A stretch of 64,000 nucleotides of DNA. Source: Nephromyces sp. MM_2019 (Eukaryota; Apicomplexa; Aconoidasida; Nephromycida). A program made the translations under genes and the position numbers. Positions 51,801 through 62,731 of this stretch are shown in pieces; position 1 is the first letter of the stretch; each line of letters starts with the position of its first letter. The notes under the pieces were generated by a model. That model was not told the origin of the DNA and made no database searches. It worked only from the letters and a program-made list of their open reading frames with translations. The stretch lies in NCBI GenBank assembly GCA_015657535.1, contig JADHZB010001258.1, forward strand, positions 4,126 to 68,125. The letters are read 5' to 3'.

Positions 51801-54800
51801 TCTTGGATGTTTTGAAGCAAGCGATGTGAAAATTTTTCGCTGAATTCTTTGAAGACAGGATTTTGTTACTTTATAGCATAGCGAATTTTGCGATGAATTT
51901 ATTGCTTATCTTTTCTTCTTTTGAGTATTCTGGTTAGCTTAAGCCCACGTGTGTTATGTCCTTTTTGTTTTTATTTTGACGAAATGTGGTAATAAATTAA
52001 TTTATCCATCTTCTTAGAAAGGTAGCTTAAAAAAGCTCACTTATAAGCCCTTTATTTTACCTTCTTTTCCTATATATTTTCATAATTGAAGTGTATAAAA
52101 CGCGATCGATCGAGTTACAGATTGTTGGTGTGCACATTTCTGTGGGTAGCTGGATCATATGGGTGATTAATTCATGGTGTAATTAGTTGATTAATGGGGG
52201 CTTTGGGAGTATGAAATATCTCAATATTGTTGAACTAGCTGCTATAAAACCCTTCCAAATACAACCCCCCACCAACCCCTCCCAAACCACTCCCCCCCAC
52301 ACCTCCACAAAATTACCTCCTCCCACCACCACCCTCCCAAACCACTCCCCCCCACCACCCCTCACCCACGATTATGAGTAACTACCTCAAGCTTGACTCT
52401 TTTTTTATGAAATATACATCTCTTTTTTATACTTTCAATGGAACTTTCTGTGTACTTCATTCGGCCCCCAGACGAGAATGATTTCCAAGATGCCGTATCT
52501 GAGTTACTTCACGATTCTTCAATGAGATAAAGTAGATTTTTTGATGTTTACTGCTTAATTGCTATGCAAAACATGTTGATGCCTCTGGTAGTTCATCATT
52601 TTTATCTTGATTTATGCAGTGACCACCTAAGAGCAGAAGGTGATAGCGATGACGAAAACAGTAGTGGTGACGAACTAGATTATACTGCAGAAGTTGGTGG
52701 CCAGGGTAGAGGCAATCTTGCGGTTGCTCCATCGAATCGAAAGGTACGCCATTTTTATATTAATGCATCCTTGTGTGCGTATATTGCCAAGTTGTGTTCT
52801 TGTTGTCTTGGAATTCTCTTTATATGTGTGGAACCTGATTTTATAAAGTTGCCTTAACAACCTCGCAGTGGTTTCCTTCCAGTATAGTGAGCCGCGTTGA
52901 TTCTCTCTTTTGTGTGTGTGTTCGTTGCTGCCTGAAGCTTCTTACCTTTTTTGATTGAGTAAACCCTAAATAAGGCCCTATATAACCCTAAACCCTAAAG
53001 ATTCTTCGCGTATAATTTTGCGTGTTTTAACTTCATATCCCTAAGGCATGCGTAGGAAGTTTGGCTTTGATTTCAGCCTTTCAAATCATCTCATGTAGCT
53101 AGTTGAAGGTTTTCTTACTCTTTTTCCTGCATTGGTCGCATTGAGAAGAAAGCAACGTGTGCAGTCATTTCAAGTATATAATAGCTATGGTAGAGTTTAT
53201 CCTATTTCATTTTCTAGTCTATGCATTATCCATAGCTTCCCTTCTGTGATTCGTATATTTTTCTCGGTTACATATATTATTCTGTATGAGTAAATTTTTT
53301 ATTATCTCAGCCTTTCGCAACAACTTTTCTAATTTTCTTGATACGCATCCAGGTGTCTTTAGCAAGTCCTTATATTCCCCAGCATAATTCACATGCATGT
53401 CCTTGCTTGCTTAGTATGCATTACACTGTTTCGATTGCTCATAAATCTTGTTTTTATCATCTTATAAGTTTGTGTGTGCTTTTTTTTTAATTAAAGACTT
53501 GCTAGTTGATTTGCACCGCAAAATCAGCTAAAACCAGTGAATATGCCTCATCTAAGCTATTTCACTGATAAAATTTGATTTTTCAACATCAATCTCCCTG
53601 TGGTGCTTTTGGTAGGCATATTCTTGCATCCTCTTCTTTTATTTTTTCCATGCTCAACTGTTTAGAGAGCTTCAAAAGCCAAGGCAGCAGGTGGAAACTT
53701 TTCTGTGACTCCCAAAATGATCCCATTTGGCAGCGCAGCCGAACCAGCAGAGCCTTCATCTAGTTCTGCTGTGTTCCATGGGAAGAAGAGGGCGAACAAA
53801 AAGTTGCAGAGTGCTACAAAGGTCGGCATCATTGCAATACTTGAGCCTTAGATTGCCACACACGCACACCTATTGCATTTTTTTATTGATTAATTGGACT
53901 CTGTGCTTTACTCGAGCCTGTGAAACCTTGGATCAATTTTTGTTTAGAATTTGTGCAGCTTTGCTTGAGTTTGCATTATTTTTTTTGGTATCCTGTTGAA
54001 TATCTCCCAATTATTTTATGGCAATAGTACTGTGCTTATGAAGTTTTTGATACAGTGAAATACTTTATGTAGATATGTGTGCTATTGATTTTATTTTTAG
54101 CAGCTTTTGCTTTAAAGAACAATCATGAAGCTTCGCACCCTACTGCTTTAACATTTATTTGTGGGTGGTGCTCCTGATAGTTAATCTACTGAATGTGGTG
54201 CTCCTAATAGTTGATCTACTGAGCTATGAGTTTTTTGCCGTTTGCTAACCCTGCAGAAAATTATTTGTACCTATGGAGAGCGAATCTCTACTAGTACACG
54301 ACTTATAGACTTTTCTTCTGTATACTCTCTCTCGTTTACTCTAGCTATTCATGACAGAAGGTTCAAGTTATTAGCGTTTTTGCTAATGTATTTGCATTGG
54401 CAGTGTTTAATATTTTGTTGACTTCAAAATTTTCTGTAAATTTGTAGCAGCTACCCTTAAGTAGATGAGCCTACTGTCTTGTGAATACACACACTTACTT
54501 TTGATGCTTTTAAGATTGTATGTGTGGAGTGTCTTTTCATGGACTTTGGAAATCTTGAATTTTTCAGAGTTGCAAGTGGAGGAAATGTCTAGGCTTTGTT
54601 GCTACATTTATCATAACATCCTCTGCTATAAAAATAGCGAAAATTCTTAGCAATATCGAATAAACTGTATAGAGAAATACATGTATAAATCGATATATAT
54701 TCTTGTGGCAATATCATCATTAGTACTAAAATTTTTCCCCTCTTTGATAGTTTTTAAACCCTATGAGCATATTTTTGCAGCTGTTGCACTGTAATATCTT

Positions 54801-55868
54801 CATTTCGTACCTGGGTGTTTGCTCGCTTCCGTATATTCTGCTCGTTGAGTATTTCGAGTTCTTCGCATCTTCAGACTGCTTTGATAAAAGGCTTTAGCAG
54901 CGTTTTTTGCTGATGGTTATCTTCATGTGCTTAAGTATCCTTCACTGAATCAAGAGTAGCATATCAGGGAATATTCTCTACGTCGTTTTGTATGCTAATG
55001 CATTCTTAAAGAGGAATTAAATGGCAGTCTGTAACTTTTAATTTGAGTGTTTGTAGAAGTATATTCTGGCTGCTAATTTGGCTCGTTCGAGGTTCATTTA
55101 AACTCTTGAGAAGATGATGGAATTTTTAGGTTTATGGAAATGATATTTCTCTTTTTTTGTGTTCTGTTGCCTACGTGATGCTTTTTTTCGGCAGATGAGG
55201 TGGTCATTCTGCAATAGTTTATTCACGTTATTTTTTATTTACTGCTCCAAACGTTTAAAATCGTATAACACATCCTTTTACTGAGCTTTATGTGAGCTTT
55301 TTAAACTTTTCATCAATTTGTATGCTTGCAGCTGCCTAAGCGGGGTGTTAAGACAGAAGCACATGGACAACAGAACCTTCCCGCATCACTGAACAATAGC
55401 CCAGACTTGAAGCATAATCAAAGGGGGAATTTTTTGAATTTTCCCGTAAGTCCATGGATTCCGGCAGCTCCTACAGGGAATGAGACGAGTCCTTATGTTC
55501 GCACTGCGTTGCATCCTCCACGGCCTCAGATTGCACCGAATTTTTTGCAGGTACCATTAGCTGCTCATAGCCCGTCTTCTAGTTACGGATTTGAACAGAA
55601 TCCAGTTATTAACCGGGCTGGTAGTCACAGCTCTGAATTTGTTAGTCCTACGATTCCGGCGGTTTTATCAAGTCATAATTTCACATTAAATCCACATTCT
55701 CAGCCCCACAATAGCTGGCAAAATCCCGATCACAGACGTGGTTATACTGCTGGCCCCATGGACTTTAGCTTACAAGCGTCAATCCAACAAGCAGCCACTG
55801 CTTCTTTTCCTCTAAGAGCACCCCCCCCTCCACCATGGATACCACCTCCCCCACCCCCTAGGTGGTAA
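42814..55868 (+). CDS. NAF1: NAF1, H/ACA snoRNP assembly factor, 13 exons, ~645 aa
   Basis: Nuclear chaperone that binds dyskerin/Cbf5 during H/ACA RNP biogenesis and is later replaced by Gar1. Exons: 42814-43023, 43903-43964, 44287-44441, 45202-45287, 45931-46118, 46754-46826, 48399-48512, 49360-49422, 49845-49934, 51120-51199, 52620-52743, 53666-53821, 55332-55868. All are GT-AG, and phases join to give 1938 nt. The Gar1/Naf1 core (about residues 265-345) reads LIGNIHAILPELMVIRSSSE, LDLGSVVCLEDRRILGP, then TFGPVTSPFYVVYSD, with the family FGPV..PFY signature. The N-terminal 250 residues are acidic and Ser-rich. After the core comes YLKGDHLRAEGDSDDE, a basic stretch (HGKKRANKKL) and a Pro/Asn-rich tail ending in a polyproline run and W. 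Introns reach about 1.5 kb and hold no other gene I can see. An extra exon near 45.82 kb is possible. Confidence 0.9.
44827..44869. repeat. interstitial CCCTAAA-type repeats in a NAF1 intron
   Basis: A degenerate run of AACCCTAAACCCTGAACCTC and similar heptamers lies in the intron between the third and fourth NAF1 exons. The unit matches apicomplexan and plant telomere repeats. Confidence 0.75.
46556..46650. repeat. GT-rich microsatellite in a NAF1 intron
   Basis: Interrupted GTGTGTGAATGTG units lie between the fifth and sixth listed NAF1 exons. The complementary frame is a repetitive T/H-rich peptide explained by the repeat. Confidence 0.85.
48619..48935. repeat. large AC-rich satellite (CACACAAATA units) in a NAF1 intron
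   Basis: About 315 bases of CACACACAAATACACACACA-like units with occasional CACGC variants lie between the exon ending at 48512 and the exon starting at 49360. It is open on both strands and yields T/H/N-rich and C/V-rich frames that are not genes. It is the largest simple repeat in the window and may be length-polymorphic. Confidence 0.97.
49953..49999. repeat. (GT)n microsatellite
   Basis: An uninterrupted GT run passes into GTGTGAGTGTGAGTGTGAG a few bases after the donor of the FGPV-encoding NAF1 exon (ends 49934). Its closeness to the donor could matter for splicing, but that is only inferred. Confidence 0.9.
52256..52372. repeat. C-rich tract (G-rich on minus) in a NAF1 intron
   Basis: An abrupt run of CCCC/CCCCCCC blocks separated by A or AC, in otherwise AT-rich DNA, includes two copies of CTCCCAAACCACTCCCCCCC about 62 bases apart. 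The minus strand has many G-runs and could form a G-quadruplex; the plus strand could form an i-motif. It lies between the exons ending at 51199 and starting at 52620. The overlapping frames on both strands are repeat by-products. Confidence 0.9.
52960..53000. repeat. interstitial CCCTAAA repeats in a NAF1 intron
   Basis: AAACCCTAAATAAGGCCCTA followed by AACCCTAAACCCTAAAG lies just after the exon ending at 52743. This is the third such run in the window. Confidence 0.75.
54165..54224. repeat. 30-bp tandem duplication in the last NAF1 intron
   Basis: GTGGTGCTCCTGATAGTTAA plus ten bases begins at 54165 and is repeated at 54195 with two changes. No function is evident. Confidence 0.9.
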
Positions 55869-55914
55869 ACCCACCGTCTTGTATTTAGTATACTTCAAAT
55901 TAATGGCAGCATGT

Positions 55915-56070
55915 CCCTAAGGAAGACAAAACAGAAAAAGAGGAAAGAACAGAAGAAGAAGAAACAGAAGAAGAAGAAGAAGAAACAGAAGAAGAAAAAG
56001 AAGAGGAAGAGGAAGACAAAACAGAAAAAGAGAAAGATGAAACAGAACAAGAAGCAGATGAAAAATGCTT
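55915..56070 (+). repeat. purine tract (GAAGAA/ACAGAAGAAG) just after the NAF1 stop
   Basis: Starting about 45 bases after the TAA at 55868, the plus strand is almost pure A/G with repeated ACAGAAGAAGAAG and GAAGACAAAACAGAAAAAGA units. It presumably lies in the NAF1 3' untranslated region. Translated it would give E/K/T-rich peptide, but the stop codon and the complete polyproline/W ending argue against coding use. Confidence 0.9.
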
Positions 56071-59000
56071 TCCAATAGCGATTTATATTTTTCTTTTTTC
56101 CAATATAAAAGTTTCGGTTAAAACTGCTTTTACTTGAATGAGTTGCAGTTCATCCTTTCACTGTCAATTAAGGTGCTGCACTCGAAAGCACAACCCTCGG
56201 GGTATGGCGCAAGTATTACGTGTGTGAATACGAGTTTGTAAACATGACTTATACACACTTTCTTGTTTAAATTATGATTGAGAGTGCTTCTTTTTGTAGG
56301 CTATAATACGTTTGCATTCAGTAGCAGGTATGTGTACTTATGCTACTTGTTGGTGCACTTTTGATGCCTTTGCTTGATTCTTAGCTTGTAAGTCCTAAAA
56401 GTTGAAGTTGTGTGTATGCAGGTGGGAAAATGCACTTTCTGATGAATGCTTGAAGTTTATTTATGAATTTTAATTGGGTAAGATACTTCTGTAATCGCAT
56501 TGGATTTCCGGGTTTCTTCGTAGAATGATATTATGTTTAGAAAATATATTTGATTGTCTCTTTGTCACTTACTGATAGTGTGTATTTTTCCTGCCGCTTG
56601 TAAATATTTGTGTGAGTTTCTTACGTTGGATTTTTTTGTGTAAAGAAATTAAAAACGGATAAACAAATTATGGATAAGATCCGTGATTGATGATAAACAT
56701 GCTCATGGACACAAAAATAAATCTTTTCTGTTTCAATCTCTATTATGAAGCTGCAATAATTATCGTTTATTGGAGTATTTTCATGCCTAGGATCTATCAC
56801 ACGGTGACACATGGTAGAAACTCGTATTGAAACTCTGTCTTGATACCTGCATTTTAACCAGTTAAAAAATCTGCTGAATTTAGATGCGCAGATACTATAA
56901 ATTAAGGTTGCCAGGTTGTGTCTACTACCCTGTTCTCTATTTCTGGAGCTTATTTGTAACTCTTCTCGTTGCAATTTCGTAGCGTGTATTTCAAGATTAA
57001 AAATTCAAGAGCATATGAAATCTATTTCCTAACTAGAATAGGAATTTACTGTTAAGATTTTGATGCTATCCCGTAAATGATGCTCTACGCAAAAAATTTT
57101 CATTTTGAATGTTAAAAATGTGAGTCCGGCCCATGGTTCACGTTTTAAACTTTTTGCTGCTACTTTTTGTAGAGATATTGATTTAATACACTTTCATGGA
57201 TAGAATTCGGCGAAAAGATTATATATGCAAGAAGTGTGTCTAACGTGTCCTGAAGATTGAGACACCATAAGCGATGTAGCATTGGTGGCAAATTTATTAG
57301 CTAAAGGATCAGGGATGCCCCGTATTGAACATATTGGTTGGGCGGGTAAACACCGCTTTGTCTTTTTTTTAGCTGTTTTTAGTATACTTTAGTGTATTGG
57401 ACGGTATATTTAACACTTCATCTATTTGGATCAAATGTTACTCCTTCATATTCCAATGATACTAGTATGATTCCATTACCCTCTTCGTTTTGACGATCAA
57501 GCCAGTTAGCGCTGTAACTCTGCCTGGCTTTTATGATTAGAAACTTCACGGTTTTATGATACATTGGGTTTCTTTAAAAGAAAATATACTATTGCCCGAA
57601 TATTTTATTATTAATGTGCCAGGATGAAGCCTATACCCTTTTATATTATGCCGTACTTGAAGCAAAAAATTAAGCACTTTTATTCAAGTAAGAAGATGGA
57701 AATTACCAATGGGTAAAACTTTTTCCCTTGAAGGATGATTTTATCTAAAAGGTTTAGCGAAGTCGGCTGTTTATTACTCACATGCTGTATTATTAAGTTA
57801 CTATGGTACTGTTTTGGTTAAACTGCCTACCTTGGCGTGAGACTACAAGTTCATTGGCTTAAGGGATAAACCTAGTACCGGCGTATTAATTACTTCAAAT
57901 TTAGCTGGAGGTAGCAGCACGAGCAGTCTGTAGCTCATAGTCACTTGATATACCATCAAGCATTTCTGCTTTAGCCTTAGGCTTAGAACTGTAGGATGAG
58001 GCCTAAGTTTAGACGAAGTGCTCTCTGTTGGGATGTACACGCCCAAGAGGTTCTAATAGTTTTTCGTGTGTTCACTTGTGTGAAGAAGTGCTGTTTCGAA
58101 CTCTGGAAGGGAGTGTCTAACTTAGAGGCAACAGTCACGTATTCACGACCTTGCTATAGCGAGCGGCGCCAACTTATTGGAAGAAAGCACGGTAGATCTT
58201 TTTTGACTTTTGAAGGGAATCTGGGTCTATGAACTGTCTGTAATTAATCCAGTGAGATTTTCTCGCTGCTTTTATGTAAATCGTATTTTTCAGCCACATC
58301 AGATAACTACACCGAAAGACATGGTGAATGAATATTGCATGCCGCCAAATTGAATGATACGCCAGCTGGATCGCCGTCATATCCCATATTTCGTTGCCAT
58401 ATACAGTCTACAAGGCGGGAATTTGGCAAACTGGTTAGTAACTAGGGATTAACAGTCATTGAGCACAACTTATTGAGCAATGCTAGGGTTCACCAAGGTA
58501 TACGAAAATGTAAACATTCCCAGGAAAGGGTTTGCGATATTTGGCAAGAAGGGTATGGATAAAACAAAAAATTAACAGGTAAGGAGAGTGGGTACTTCAC
58601 TCGTCTTTGAAAGCAGGAGTTGTCTGACGAGAATATACACACAAGGAATGTGCAGAGGATGAGGCATTCGATTAACTGCGTTGTTGATACTATGATTCTC
58701 CGCAGGAAAATATATTCCCTATTAATTGAACATTGTTTGCTTCTTCTGCTGCCAGAACAACTATTTCTAGCTTCATTTAGCATCCCCAGTAAGCAATCAA
58801 TACTATCGATCTAGTCTTAGTAAGCTGAGGATAGCATTTCTATTAATTTTGTAGCCAAAATTATATCTCAAATTTCCATTGTTACGGAGGCAGTCCACTT
58901 AAAAACTATCATGCTCATAAGTTGCAAGAACTGACATCCACATAAGTTGCACAAACTAGCGTCCTTGCGAGTTGTAAGAATTAACATCCTTATTAGCTCT

Positions 59001-60278
59001 GCTGCGCCCCGCTTTTCATCTCTTTGCGCCTCTCGTAGTCGCAGGGCACTGGCGCTCCACCTTGTGAGCCGCCATGGTCGCCTGCCCCATTCCTCTCTAC
59101 TTTGCTTCCCGGCCTTTACACCAATTTTACGTACCAGCTGGAAATAGGTTCGTTAATCATTGAGTACCCCGCCTTTCATTCAAGCAAGCTGCGTGTAATC
59201 GACCGGATGCCTCTAAATGATGGCTTAGTGGTGCGGAGCAAGGCGTAACAATGCTTCAACGTTCAGTTTGCTTGGGCTACGTTGTTTAAGGTCCGTCTAA
59301 TGCACGTAACAATAGCCGCAGTATTTTCTTGAAGATACTTTGACGTGGTGTTTACATATGGAGAGCTGTCACCCTGCTGTGCTTTCCAAGTTCAATTATC
59401 TATGACTCGTCATGTGGAGGGTCCCCCGCCGCTTTAATTCTATGAGCTACAGTAATTACATACGAATGCACGAAGGAAAAATTTGCAACTATTTACATGC
59501 TGCCGTGGCGGTTCAAGTCACAGTATGCTGATTTCGTTACTGCACTCTACATTTCTATTGTCTCGTTCAATTACTCTCGTTTTGATTAATACATTTTGCT
59601 TAATGTGAGAGGCTTCGACTGAACTTAAATTACTGATTTGTTGTTAAGTTTTTATTTTTTTCCATTGAACGAAGTGTTTGGAAAAGTACACTAGATGAGG
59701 TGCTGCATATTAGCTATTTCTCTCCTGCTGAGGAATTTTCAGCTTTCTGTGTACGCAGCTGAATCCCGTTGATTCCTTTATGCGTAAAGAAACTAAGCTA
59801 AAAGCAGCGATATTTTTGGAGGCAATATTTCATGTGATATCTTTTGTTTTCGGATATTGCGCGTGGCACATCCGAAATAATGCGTTATTCCGGGCATCGC
59901 ATGCAGATGAACCTTTCTTACCTTTTTATCATTATGGGGGCGAATTTTTCAGGGTTTTTCTGTTTTAAGCACTATGAAAATGAGACCCGCAGCATTTTTC
60001 ACATTTTGATACCATGCAGGTCGTGGCAGCCCATGTGTTGTTTCTGCCTTGCGCTGCTGTAGTGATTGCGTTATAATCCGGTTCTCAGTTTAATTTTTAA
60101 TAGGCTGGTTGATTATTTGCTTACTTCCTATAGCTTTTCACCTTGTTTGAAGTCTGGCGCGGTCTCTTTTGCTATTGTTACGTTTATTGTGTAAACTCTT
60201 GAATAATTTTTTTATAAGGCGGCTTTTGGTTTAAAAAATAGATATATTTTACTTGAAAGAAGCATTGCATCCGGGTGC
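56071..60278. other. spacer, no gene established
   Basis: Frames of 60-117 codons occur on both strands (56621-56974 minus, 57996-58232 plus, 58490-58783 minus, 59780-60062 plus). None shows a recognisable domain or a convincing splice partner. A degenerate repeat of AAGTTGCAAGAACTGACATCC lies at about 58919-59000. Confidence 0.45.
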
Positions 60279-60560
60279 TTAACCGTGTATGTTGGTAAAG
60301 TCAAGGCCTTGCCATAGCTTAGGTTCGACACTTTGGTACAATGTTTCGCAATCGTCTGGAGAATTGCATTTCGTTATATCATGTATTATCTTTTTGCTTT
60401 CAGAGGGTATGTGGCATGCGCTTATATTAGTACTATTTTTTTCCACCAGTTTGGCGTAAATATGCTCTGTAATTTTTTTGTTTATTTTTATCCTCAGAAA
60501 CTTACAGTATAAAGTTCCTGTATGTCCTCTCCAGCGTATAAATGATCCCCTAAGCGCCAT
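60279..60560 (-). CDS. possible small protein of unknown function, 93 aa, divergent from the next gene
   Basis: Not recognised. The frame runs from ATG 60560 to TAA, beginning MALRGSFIRWRGHTGTLY and ending WQGLDFTNIHG. It has a lysine/asparagine-rich middle and three spaced cysteines in the second half (ACHIP, KCNSP, DDCET). It has no membrane segment. Its start is only 83 bases from the start of the plus-strand ubiquitin-like gene, so both could share a bidirectional promoter. A GTAAGT...TTACAG pair inside the frame could mark a very short intron (about 48 nt), which would alter residues 19-34. It could equally be a chance frame. Confidence 0.35.
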   Translation of the reverse strand: MALRGSFIRWRGHTGTLYCKFLRIKINKKITEHIYAKLVEKNSTNISACHIPSESKKIIHDITKCNSPDDCETLYQSVEPKLWQGLDFTNIHG

Positions 60561-60643
60561 TCATAGCCCGGAATACCTTTAGCCTGGGTTTCTTCCAACT
60601 GGAAACGTGAATATATAGGGTAATCAAAGTCTACTGGTTCAAA

Positions 60644-61240
60644 ATGCAAATATTCGTGCGCTGCGCTGGTACTGAGACTCGCTGTATCAATCTAGAGGAC
60701 AGTGCCTTACCTTGGACTCTAAATGATGCATTGTGCTCTGATTCATTTGAGGAGTTGATCGAGAAGCTTGAAATTTCAAAAAATGAGGTTGGGATTGGAT
60801 ACAAGGGGCGCTATTATGGTTTAAGTGAGCCTGCTTATTTGAATGATCATAATTCTCCATTGAGCTCCCCCGTTCTCACAGAGTGTGATACCTTTACAAT
60901 TATTCCAAAGCTCCGTGGTGGAGCCACTGGGAGAATTCATGCCTCAATTTTGGCGTCAATGGCGTATTTTTCACCATTTCGCCGCTTCCCCTCCCTTCTG
61001 TTGGTTACTAATGGATTCAAGGCCTTCTTCAAGGATATTAGTCAATTTTATCCACCGTTTGTGCCAATGGCGTACTGGGCGATACCATGCGCTATAAATG
61101 TAAGTGGAATATGGATCTTTAAGAATCCGGATTTTATTTTTAAGGAAAATACTAATGTCTCAGCTATGCGAACGGTGGAGGCTGAATCTGAGCAAGCCTC
61201 TGGCATTGATGGCTCGGATGAAGAAGATACAGATGAGTAG
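60644..61240 (+). CDS. ubiquitin-like domain protein with LRGG and a hydrophobic extension, 198 aa
   Basis: Residues 1-93 look like a ubiquitin fold: the start MQIFVR matches the first ubiquitin strand, a helix-like SFEELIEKLEIS follows, then TFTIIPKLRGG ends in the LRGG (90-93) used by conjugated modifiers. The extension of 105 residues begins ATGRIHAS. It contains a possible hydrophobic segment at about 98-125 and a clearer one at 136-159 (FVPMAYWAIPCAINVSGIWI), then an acidic tail ending DGSDEEDTDE. By analogy with ubiquitin and FUBI precursors it may be cut after GG, or the whole may be a membrane-tethered ubiquitin-like protein. The gene has no intron, and the ATG is the first in frame. 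I know no family with exactly this layout, so no symbol is given. The domain call is by motif only. Confidence 0.7.
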   Translation: MQIFVRCAGTETRCINLEDSALPWTLNDALCSDSFEELIEKLEISKNEVGIGYKGRYYGLSEPAYLNDHNSPLSSPVLTECDTFTIIPKLRGGATGRIHASILASMAYFSPFRRFPSLLLVTNGFKAFFKDISQFYPPFVPMAYWAIPCAINVSGIWIFKNPDFIFKENTNVSAMRTVEAESEQASGIDGSDEEDTDE

Positions 61241-62524
61241 CGAATGAGTCTGTCTGACGCCGTTTTGAGAAATATATAGATAGTGGGCGAACTGATGTCC
61301 TTAACTATCAAAAAAAGCATGGAGCTTTCAAAATTGTTCCTATGAAACTCATATGTCTTTATGGTGCTCTTCCATTCCCCTGTACATATCATGTACATTT
61401 TCAAAACGTTATGACTTGCCATTGGTATATGATGCTTTCGGAGCCCAGCTCAGCAAACTTTCTTCGTAATTCAAAGCCTTGTAGTGAGTGCTATGTGCTT
61501 GTGGTAGACCTTCAAATAGGCTATATCTTTGTTAAGATTGCTATGCATCTCTGCAACTTCCATAAGGATAATAGAAGTTTTTTATAGCACTTTTAGGTTA
61601 TGCAATTTGCGATGCAATTTTCTTGCTAGTAGCACTGGGGGCTGTAATACTTCTTTAACCGTTGAAAAATTGATGTTCCGCGTAATTTCAGCCCTGCTAC
61701 TTTCAACCTACACCTGAGCTTAAAGGGCTACTTAATTTTTATATCTTGCTGGGGCGATATATATACGACGTGGTGTATGGCGTATTATCAACGACGGGTA
61801 CCGCCTTATTTGGTTTGAGAATGGGCCAATCGCTGAAATATTGTCCTTACCAGGCTATAGAGCAAGAATTGAATGCATCTATAAAATAATGCTTTGAGAT
61901 CGACTCAGACCAATGAAGTATGACTTTTCTTTGGGAGCTAATATATGGTGCACCCCAGATATCTAAGCATTTGACCCGTACTCACCGCATTCCGCAATTC
62001 TTTCATTTAATTCTAGGTTCTCAGCTTCTTTAGCATACCATTAGCTAATCCTCATTACTTGGGATGCACTTTCCATGTATTGATAATTACAAATCTATTT
62101 AGCGAATTACGCAAAGTAATCATTGTGGCTGTATCTGGCCCGTGGTACCGCGCAGTGCTAGGCTATGCACTGCGGACTGCAGATATATCTGGCTTTAAAC
62201 ATAATAGTATGGTATATTTGCACACTTATTTTACAGCTACTTCAAATTTTAGAGTTTCGACTTTTTATACTTAAAAGAGATTCAAATGATAATCTACCTG
62301 ACAATTTATTTGTAATGCTAGTAAGATGCTCCCAGAAGATGTCGCGTGTTGCTTTACTAAACCTTCACAAGTAATGGGACTGCAGGCGTCCAGAGAGACA
62401 CTTCAAAGTAGCAGATTTCAAATCAAGCTGAAACGGCTGAGTGACATTTTCTCTGCTGTGCAACCCCCGTCTACACTAGATGTCACTGTGCTACGGAAAA
62501 AGCTCGCGGTAAGAATTGCGCCAA
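61241..62524. other. spacer, no gene established
   Basis: This follows the ubiquitin-like gene and presumably begins with its trailer. Overlapping short plus frames (61342-61587, 61529-61717, 62059-62374, 62326-62529) have no recognisable motif. Confidence 0.45.
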
Positions 62525-62731
62525 ACTAGGTATTTATCACTAGTTGCATATAGGAGAGCTATACAAGCAGAAGGATTCTAGTGAAAAACTATGATTACAT
62601 TTCAGTAAGAACCGCGAAAAACTATGATTACATTTCAGTAAGAACCGCGAAAAACTAGGTATTTGTAACTAGTTTCATATAGGAGAGCTATACAAACAGG
62701 GAGATTCTAGTCAAAAGCCACGATTACATTT
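62525..62731. repeat. nested direct repeats: 129-bp spaced pair with an inner 33-bp tandem pair
   Basis: A block of about 78 bp beginning ACTAGGTATTT and including CATATAGGAGAGCTATACAA occurs at 62525 and again, diverged, at 62654. Between them a 33-bp unit, GAAAAACTATGATTACATTT plus 13 bases, starts at 62583 and 62616, with a partial third at 62649. The layout suggests repeated slippage or unequal exchange. Confidence 0.93.

Noticed and set aside
52183..52381. Pro/Thr-rich plus frame and Gly/Val-rich minus frame
   Set aside because: Both are by-products of the C-rich tract.
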